This document shows positions 55,896 to 64,000 of a stretch of DNA of 64,000 bases, one piece after another. The notes beneath the pieces are model-generated. The model was not told where the DNA came from. It worked only from the letters and a program-made list of their open reading frames with translations, and made no database searches. Positions within the stretch are counted from its first letter, which is position 1, and each line of letters opens with the position of its first letter. The stretch lies in the NCBI GenBank assembly GCA_030847615.1, contig JAUMIR010000003.1, forward strand, positions 341,634,256 through 341,698,255, in the 5' to 3' direction. The position numbers and the translations under genes are program-made. Origin of the DNA: Gambelia wislizenii. Lineage: Eukaryota; Chordata; Lepidosauria; Squamata; Crotaphytidae.

Positions 55896-58039
55896 AATAA
55901 ACAGACTACTAAAAGAGATAAAGGGTGAGAGAACAGTCTAACTGGAGCCACACAGCCCCTGCAGAGCAGATTGTAGAGAGGGAATATGAGTCAAAACTAA
56001 TTTTTTTATCTAGAGTGATAAATTGCATTATTTATTTCTGCAATGTGGAGTCATCATGTTCTGGGAGTGCCATCTGCCTTCTACAAATACTGCCTCAGAT
56101 GGTCTAGGCTATTCTAATCTTAATCTGCTCTTGTGTATGATAATAATATTTCATGATTGTGTACAGAAGGCTGTGTCATGCTCCTAGGATAGGAATAAAA
56201 TACAGAGCATTTACAAGTTTTTATTTAAATCAAGTACAGTACTTGATTGCTAACTGCAAGAAATATTAACTCACAGGAAACAAACTTGAGTGAGGGGAAT
56301 CTTGCTGATGTAGGGCTATAATACAGTACATTACATTGAAGCTTGGGCAGTGGCCTATGGAAGCAGACATTAAGAGGTTGACTAAACAGTGAAAATACTC
56401 CTCACAGAATGTGACAAGAATACGATTTGTCTAAATGGCGTCCAACGTCAGTTTGATGTATTGGGAATGAGGAGGGCCAAATCCACCATAAACTGTGCAG
56501 GGAAAGCCTTCATGGCTTTTCCTGAAGTTTTTTTTAAAAAACAGCAGAGGGAATGCACATTCCTGCTTGTTGGGACAAGCAAATTGATTTGATTCACTTT
56601 CCTTATATGAGCAGAAGTTGAAAGCTGATTTGTCAGATATGTGCATGGGTGGAGCTTGCTAACAAGGAAAGCGCCCGGAGGTGCCATGTTGGATTTTTGC
56701 CTTAGCGAGCAAGTGCTAAGTTGATAAAATGGTTTTTTTTTGGTTTGCTTTTTTGTTAAAGCAAAAGATCACTCCTTCGCACCTTGTATGTGGTGTAAAA
56801 AAAATATTGTCTGGCGGTGGCAAATTGAGGCAAGTAAAAACATGAGTAATTCACTTGCAGCTGCCATCTTGATTCACAGACATGCCCATTTGGACAGCAA
56901 ACGTGGATAGCTTTGCATGCCTGCGATCTGCCAAGAAAACTGTTAAGACAAATAGCAGCTGCTGCGAACTGCCATTACTGAGAAGCAATCCACATTTTTT
57001 TCCCCTCATATAGACAAGCCCTAAAATACGCTGAGAAAACATGACTTCTCATGGAGATTTAACTGTGTATTCCGAGACCACTGCAGTCAGTGACTCTCTT
57101 TAATAAAATGGATTGGAATGAGGTCTTTTATTATGAAGTGGCAAGCAATGACGGGTCTAATTACACTGCTAGTGTCTTAAGCCTTGGAAATGGGACTAAC
57201 TCTGCTTATCACTGCTGTTGAAAAGCAGTGTGTTTTTACAATGGTTAGGGTATGGGATAGGGACTTGTGATATCCAGGTTCAAGTCCAAATGTAACTAAT
57301 AAATAATACTGGAGTGCCATTAATCTGCCGTGGAACTCTAAAATTCTACCTTTAGGAAACCTTTTCACTTCAACTTGTCTTTTAAGGAATACTCAACTAA
57401 CTTGCCATGTAACGCCTACAATGTAGGCACTAATGCATTCCAGATTATGCCTACTTCCTCACAACCACATGCTGCTTTAAATTAGGTCTTGGCATTACCC
57501 CATGTGAACCGATAATATGCTCTACAATGAACACATCTCTCTTCTGGGTAGGCTTCATTTCACAGGTCATATAGGGTTCTCTGGAGCAGAGTACAAAAAC
57601 CCATTCATTTCATGCCTTTCTTTTATCTGAAATTAGACCTAATAATGACTGCCAATTTCTGTATTCTGAGGACCTGGGCAGAATGATACAATGTTATGGA
57701 ATTTTCACACATAAGGCTTTAATTAGTGAACAAATCTTCCATATAATAAAACTTAAAATTAAATTGAATATACATTTCAATAGATTTCCCAAATTAACAA
57801 CCTGATTCTATAAAGAGTTTAAAAACCTCATGCATAGCTACTCAGAAGTATTTTTTTAATGGTGCTTACTACAAGGTACATGGTATAGGACTGTAGCCTT
57901 ATCTGAAAAATGGTCTTGTGTAACTTCTTTCTGGTTGTTGTTAGTCAGGTATATTATTTCTTTTTATTTCTAATAAATTCATTCCCATTGTTTCCAGCCA
58001 TTTCTTCTAATTCCTTGATGGATTATTAGACATACATTT
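55896..58039. other. Long unannotated stretch; possible tRNA-SINE remnant 57240-57350
   Basis: About 2.1 kb without young repeats. GGTTCAAGTCC near 57278 looks like a pol III box B in a degraded SINE. No coding block with splice sites recognised. Candidate for conserved non-coding sequence upstream of TNFRSF19. Confidence 0.45.
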
Positions 58040-58269
58040 CAGTTCCTGTATCTGTGGGGCATACGTTCCCAGACTTACCATGGGTATGTGAAACCATGGA
58101 TAACAGAGAAATGAATTGAAATGAATTACTATTGAAATGAATTACTTCCAGCCCAACTTCTGAAGCTAGGCTGGAAGAAATTATTTCAATAGGGTTCAAT
58201 ATTACCCATAGTTTAATGTATCCACAGTAAGTCTGGGAATGTATCCCACACAGATACAGGGATTGACTG
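58040..58269. mobile_element. Tigger-type MITE, another family
   Basis: CAGTTCCTGTATCTGTGGGG and the closing CAGATACAGGGATTGACTG are inverse; a second inner pair is CCCAGACTTACC/GTAAGTCTGGG. 230 bp. Confidence 0.82.
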
Positions 58270-60349
58270 TAAACCATCAAGTGATTACAAACCCCAGCAT
58301 TTCATAGGAAGGAGACGTGGCAGTTAAACCAGTATCAAACTCTGTAATTGTGCAGTGTGGAAACAACTTTAGTAGTCCAGCATGGTCATGGATGCAGAAA
58401 CCACCTTCTTCCCTCAGTTGCTCACTTGCACTCCAGATTTGGAAGGCACAGTGGTGGGAGATGGCCCTACTGTGAATCAAGTTCTCCATCACCATATTTC
58501 CTAAGAGACAAGGTAACTGAGCAAGCAATGGTCAGTCAACTACTTCTTCCTTTTCTCTCCAGCAGACGGCTCTGCTGGGACTAGTATTTCCTGGTGCCCC
58601 CTACAGAGAAAGAAAGAGAGTACAGTACTGTACATTACTAGGTATAGGCTTCCAAATTGAGAAGTTGAAGGTGGTGGCAACTACCTGTATTCTGTACCCA
58701 ATCATGTTCAGGAAGTGGCTACTGCTACCTTTTGCTAACACTCTTTGACAAACACACCAGGGAGAATTTGAATCATTGGACTGAATCCTCTCTGCACTAT
58801 ATAGACTTTATTCTCTGCACTATATAGACATTATTCGGGTGAATAATGGATGAGATTCATGCTCAGTCTCTCTGTGCTGCACCATATAGAGAAGGTAAGT
58901 GGGCAGAAGACTCTGTTCACCGTGCATGTTGAATCAAGGCCCAAACCACTCAACCATGGTACCTAGTGAGAGGGAGACAAAAAAAAAAAAAAAAGGAGGA
59001 GCACTTGATGGAGCCCAGAGGAGGAGATGCCACCATGTGATGGGCCAAATGAACTTTCTGACTTTGAGCACCTTTCCTTCACTCCTTTCCACCAAAAGCA
59101 GTTCTTCTTCAGCTGCTTTTCTTTCAAAGGACTTTATCACACACACGTCAAAAAACACTGTCATTCTGCAATTGAGGAAAGTGGAATTATAGTGGCATTA
59201 ACCCATTACTTATCACGTGTTGCCATAACTGTACAAGAATACCACTAACAGAAGATTGCACAACCACCTACTAGCGTTTTAAGAACAGGATTGAAGCTTG
59301 CACTATAGTAACACAAGTTTTTGCACTGTGTAGTAATGATGGAGTATTAACATTTTGAGATGGCCCATGCATGCGCCTTTAAAAAAAAATTCCTCCTACT
59401 TCTGTGATTTTGCATGGGCTAGATTTCGGCTGTTCTCGCGAGAAGATGCAACTTTGATTAAACAGACCAAAAATAAATCAACAAACAAATTAACAACTTC
59501 ACAATTAAACTAACAAAAAATGTTGCAAGAAAAGGTGACAGTTCATTAAAAGAGCGTCCTAGAGGTCGTCTCCACACTGTGTAATGGAAGCTTAATTACA
59601 GTATATGTTCTTGTTGGGAGGGGGGAAAGTTGGAGAACCGTCCACTAAAACTGTAATATCGGGACTATAGCAGGATGGAATTATCGCACGTTTGTCAATA
59701 CAGCAAAAAGAGCATTATTGACAACTATTCACAGCTTTTGCCTGTGAATAAAAAGTTATGCACAATTAATAGCTGAAGCACGGATGGACCACAGGAGGAG
59801 GATGACCTTGTGCGATAATGGAAAGCCATTCGTGCTACTTACTATCCTATCGTAATTCCACAATTTCAGCCTCATGTGATAAAGTCCGAAGTGTTGCATT
59901 GTTAAGCATGCTTTTTAAAAGAATGTATAAATTAGCATGTAGTTTAGTCTTTATAGTAACTGAGATCAAGGTAATAGGCGGTATGAACTCCGAAAATGTT
60001 ACATAGAGAGAGGTGTGTCTGTCTTCATCTGTTTCCAGAAAACAGTCTTTAACTATGAATTTAACTCAAAGATGTTAAGGAGATAGACTAAATTCAGCAA
60101 ATAGACCTTATGGTGATTTGCAGTTGATTGCAAGGGTTTCTGATTCCCAGCTCATCATGAGCCCGTGTGTGTGTGCGTGTGTGTGTGAATCTGTTCCTTT
60201 AATTAGGTTGCTGAAAGTAAGAATGATTGGATTCTTAACCAATCCTCCAGAAGCAGATTGTGGGAAAGGGCCATGAGCTGCTTGACACCAGCAGATTATG
60301 TTTATTATGATAGCAACATTGCAAATATGTCACAGGCATGTTAAACTAT
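58270..60349. other. Unannotated stretch with a possible TIR pair
   Basis: No gene recognised. TTATCGCAC (59681-59689) and GTGCGATAA (59810-59818) are inverse and may bound part of an unknown DNA element. A poly-A run (58980-58994) and a short GT repeat (about 60163-60186) are present. Confidence 0.4.
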
Positions 60350-60957
60350 GGAGGTTACCAGACGGGGACAAATATAGCATCCCCATCTCGCAATCTCCTC
60401 TCCTGTCCCACTCCTGTCCCTGTAACATTTTTTTTTTAAATTTCAGACCTACCTTTTTCGTGCTGTAAAAAGTGCTCCCCTCCCCTCCGGTAGTCCAGGA
60501 GTGAATGGAGCTCTCATGGAGCCCCATTCACTTCCTGGAAAGGAAATCCCAACTGTTCTCGTGAGAGAACAATCATGTGGGAAATTAAAAAATAAAAATA
60601 AAAGGTAAAAAAGTACACCAAGCACAAAAACACATTTAAAAAAACCCAAGTAACCCGGGGAGGGGGAAAATGTGTTACCTACATCGATGTCCCGATCTCA
60701 AGCGGAAGTGTTCGGCAACGACCTCCCAATGACGCTGGCATCGTGCCAGCATAACAGGGCATCTTTTCTTTCACACGTTGTTCTGTTACAGAAACGGAAT
60801 GATGGGTCAATTCACGGCTTAGCCAGTGAATAAAAAGGAGTGTGGGGGGAACGGAAGGAGCATGGGAGCATAACGACAGAGGGACAACGTCGTTTGAAAG
60901 GGAAGCCCTTTTGCAATCTCCTGTCGTCCCTGTGGTGGGATAGTAAGATCATCTGAT
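60350..60957. other. Unresolved block, locally CpG-containing
   Basis: GGACAAATATAGCATCCCCA near 60368 and later GGGACAACGTCGTTTGAAAG near 60882. It is richer in CG dinucleotides than its surroundings, suggesting a recently inserted unknown element. No ends identified. Confidence 0.35.
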
Positions 60958-61112
60958 AATCTCCTACAATTCTAGAGACCAGGGTTTGAATCCCCGCTCA
61001 GCCATGAAAACCCACTGGGTGACCTTGGGCAAGTCACACACTCTCAGCCTCAGAAAACTGTGATAGGTTCGCCTTAAGTCGGAAACGACTTGAAGGCACA
61101 CAACAACAACAA
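60958..61112 (+). mobile_element. Sauria-type SINE, 5'-truncated
   Basis: GACCAGGGTTTGAATCCCCG box B, ACCCACTGGGTGACCTTGGG body, AAGTCGGAAACGACTTGAAG BovB-like end, then (ACA)n. An internal deletion lies near 61055. The least mutated tail in the window. Confidence 0.88.
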
Positions 61113-63365
61113 CAAACAGATATTATAGAAGAAGCTTCAACAAAAATGTTGCAGTGTTGAATTTTCCTTTTCACAGTTCTAGCTGGGCAAATATGCTCTT
61201 TTTCAAAACACTCCATGTCAGTTTTCCTGGTTTTCAGTTTTCTCTCTTTCAGCAGTCAGTTAGCATGCCATGTCCACTAGTTATCATAAGGCTGTTCTGC
61301 CCACCTCTTTTAAAGATTTTTCTGGATGATGATGATTTTACTTTTGCAAACACTGCAGTGTCCCCAACCCTGCTGATACCTCTCTCTCTCTCTTGTGTGT
61401 AGTTGATGATGTTTTGGCTACATGAGTAATCCCATTTACCCCTGAAAGTAGAAAATAGTTTATCATAAACTAACCCTTATCATAAAACAAAAACAAAAAA
61501 AAACCTGGAATATCATTTGTGTAGCTTGATGACTGAGACAGCCTTCAAGACAGATCTGCCTATGTTATGACAGCTGTTGGAAACTGATGTCAATATTATA
61601 TTACAAAGTGTTTCAGTAATCTTTACTTCTACTAGTTCTATAATATGTTTATGGTGTCATCGGAGACAGATTGATTGTAGACAGGAATCAATAATTGCTC
61701 CCATCCATTGAGTAAATAAATAGTATATGTTCATGTCTCTTGAAGTCAGTTTTGTTGCCATCTTTGGGCAGAGGATTAATGAATGTTTGTATAGCACTTT
61801 GGAAGTCTGAAGTACTATAAGTGCCAGGTATTATTACTAAATCCTTTATGAACCAAGCCCATTAATGGCTAAACCACTACAGTGCTTTGTTACTGCTTTT
61901 TTTCAGTCCTTCCGATTGTTCTGTCTATGGGCTTGTCTACAGAGGCAATATAACCTGTCTTGCCCCTGTCTTAGAGTCCTGCAGTCCTGACGATGCAAGG
62001 CTTTTGCCCTGTTCTGCACCTAGGCAGTCCTCATGACCCTGGAGGCAGATATGGGACTGAGATGGGGACAAGGTGGGGCAGGGCCCTTTACTGCATTTTT
62101 TAAAAATACATGCTTTAATCCAGTCCTGCAGGCAAACAACAGATCGATCTCCATGTGTCCATAGGAGCCCAGCTCGGCAGGCCAGCCCGGTGTGCCAGCT
62201 GTCGGTCTGCCTTACTCTTCTGGGTCCACAAAGCAGTCCTGCAGCATGCAGGGGGTCTTGGTCACATGTTGCGGGCTGGCTTCCTCACTGCTGGGATAGC
62301 AAGAAGATGGCGGCAGTGGCAGCTGCAGCAATTGGCCGGCATGCCCATCAGGACTTCCTCCCATTTCATGGAGGCCTGATCCATTGCCAGGTTACACCAG
62401 CGGGGAGCCGGCATATCCTGGCTTATGTAGATGAGCCCTACATATCTAGTTTTCACATTTATATGATTATGCACCACATTTGTATCTTGCTCTCCCACCA
62501 AGAAACTGAGAATGCATACTAGTTTTATTCTATTGTATTATCACTGCAGCACGGTCAAGCAGACTATACAAAACTGATAATTGGGACAGGGTAGGATAAT
62601 CATATAACGATACTACTTTGTTACCTTAACTGACTTCCTGTTTCTTCCCATGCACAATTTGAACTAGTTGTTACCTTTTAGGCCCTCATGGGACCAGAAC
62701 ACATGATGGATTGGATCTCTCTGTATGTGCCAAACTAGACATGACACCCTTCTTTGGGTAGCCACATTAGTTGAAGTACAGCAAGTTCTTAATGGACAAA
62801 GGAATTTGCAGTGATGGCACCTTGGCTACAAGAATGCCTTCCTCAGAGAAGACTCTTCACTTCCCCAGGCTCTGGTCTTGCTTTAAATTTGTTTTCAGGT
62901 TTTTATGCTTATATGTTTCATGGATTTTTGGCATAATTGATTTTTATGTTTGCTATAAGAATATACTTCCAGAGCATCAAGTACTTATTATGAAACAGTC
63001 TACAAACGAGTGACTTTTACAAGGCCACACAAGGACCTTTCATGTTACTGGGTGACATGATAGGAGGTTTGAATTGAGGCCTTCTTCATCTGACACTGTC
63101 CAGTCGAACTAACTAGTTCTTACTGTAAGCCATTTTAAACAGATTAAAATTCATCTGGGTCAAGATGAGGGAATTCTGGCATCTTTTCTTGTAGTCAAAA
63201 GTTTTTATTCTCTTGTGTGTGGTATTAGGACTAACTGTGAAAATATATAACAGTGTAGTTTATATCACAATTAGAACTGTGGTAGTTGCGACAGGAATAC
63301 TTGTATGTGAAAACTGAACACCACAGTTCAATAGAGTTAAGTACTCTTAAGCCTACTGACATTGG
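61113..63365. other. Long unannotated stretch
   Basis: No repeat or gene recognised. The somewhat GC-rich part at 62000-62420 has a 149-codon plus-strand frame (62073-62522) with no domain and no conserved splice context; I do not call it. Confidence 0.45.
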
Positions 63366-63740
63366 CAGGGCCGGTTTAACCTGTCTGCCAAATCAGCATT
63401 GGCAGGGGGCCCCGAGGTCAAGAGGGGGCCCCGAGGTCAAGAGAGGGCCCCGTGTTGGCCTCCTTAATATGAAAATAATGGGATTTCTGGTTTAAAATAC
63501 CATAGAGTTGCCTTGGAAGGCCTAGAAAAGGGCTAGGGAAGACACATTTTCTAGGAAGACTCTATGGTAGGTGTGCTGTTTTGTGTCCCATGGATAATGA
63601 ATCCAGGGATACGGGGGTCCTACTATAATCTGAACATCCTGTACGGTGAATAGGTTAGGTTACATTGATCTGAGATAAACATATGGGGGCCCCAAAGTAA
63701 AGCATTGCAGGGGGCCCCAAAATTCCTTAAACCGGTCCTG
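63366..63740. mobile_element. hAT-type MITE carrying a MITE fragment
   Basis: CAGGGCCGGTTTAACCTGTC at the left and CCTTAAACCGGTCCTG at the right are inverse; GACATTGG flanks both sides exactly (63358-63365 and 63741-63748). Same family as 22724-26165. The fragment at 63469-63625 matches the right part of the family D' MITE, including the junction into hAT sequence. Confidence 0.93.
63469..63625 (+). mobile_element. Family D' MITE, right-hand fragment inside hAT
   Basis: GAAAATAATGGGATTTCTGG through GGATACGGGGGTCCTACTAT; corresponds to about 25898-26057. Its left part is missing. Confidence 0.88.
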
Positions 63741-63748
63741 GACATTGG

Positions 63749-64000
63749 TAAGTGTCCCTTGCTCTGTGGTGACTTGTGGCCATTACGTTGGTATAGCCAG
63801 AAATTTACAGTGATCTGTTTCATAGATTAGAACCATTATCAGACTCTAATGCAATTATATCTATTGAAGTTGCAGACTTAAATTAATAGAGCAATAAATT
63901 AAATATTTTATTGATTGTTCCAGCGAAGCCAATTATAAGCAATAACTGCAAATTTATGTAAGTCAGGTGCAAGTTAAAGAAAAAATTATTTTTAAGTAAG
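63749..64000. other. Unannotated
   Basis: AT-rich end of window; nothing recognised. Confidence 0.4.

Noticed and set aside
59681..59818. TTATCGCAC/GTGCGATAA inverted pair as a DNA transposon
   Set aside because: Only 9 bp of complementarity and no target duplication visible; kept as a note only.
62073..62522. 149-codon plus-strand frame in GC-rich sequence
   Set aside because: No recognisable domain, no splice signals suggesting exons, and overlapping frames on both strands.

Overview
This window is nuclear DNA of a squamate reptile (lizard or snake). The case rests on the repeat set: BovB/RTE LINE fragments, tRNA-derived SINEs whose 3' ends match the BovB tail and finish in ACAACAACAAC (Sauria-SINE type), CR1 LINEs ending in ATTCTATGATTCTATGA, L2 LINEs with (GAT)n/(AAT)n tails, a Penelope-like element, and hAT and pogo/Tigger-type DNA transposons. 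I cannot name the species. There is no bacterial-style operon, CRISPR array or phage here, and nearly all open frames are repeat fragments or chance.

The one host gene I recognise is TNFRSF19 (TROY), an orphan TNF-receptor-superfamily member, on the minus strand. Four of its exons were found by reading between splice sites: exon 2 with the start codon (39283-39369), exon 3 (38323-38433), exon 4 (28266-28444) and exon 5 (27014-27099). All four have AG acceptors, GT donors and compatible phases, and together encode residues 1-143 plus part of 144: signal peptide and cysteine-rich ectodomain. Transmembrane and cytoplasmic exons are not recognised and should lie beyond position 1, so 1-27013 is probably one long intron. 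A CpG-rich block at about 52153-52640, ending on the minus strand in a GTAGGT donor, is a candidate promoter and non-coding exon 1.

Layout: 1-22 kb is LINE and SINE debris (CR1, L2, BovB and four copies of a zinc-finger LINE with a 3' hairpin). 22.72-26.17 kb is a 3.4-kb hAT-type element with a perfect 8-bp target duplication and nested CR1, SINE and TA-flanked MITE insertions. 27-39.4 kb holds the exons among BovB, L2, MITEs and a solo LTR. 39.9-41.5 kb is a Penelope-like element split by a TIR element with a minisatellite core. 46.6-54.9 kb is a dense nest: a BovB split by a SINE, a MITE and a CR1; a MITE split by a Penelope arm that is itself split by another TIR element; the CpG block; TA/CA microsatellites; and a Penelope-like copy inside a CR1. 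55-64 kb is mostly unrecognised, possibly older sequence, and ends with a second hAT copy (63366-63740) sharing the internal MITE of the first.

The main interest is the order of insertions, TIR elements carrying GC-rich tandem repeats, and the TNFRSF19 5' architecture. Family names rest on remembered consensus features; no database search was run.
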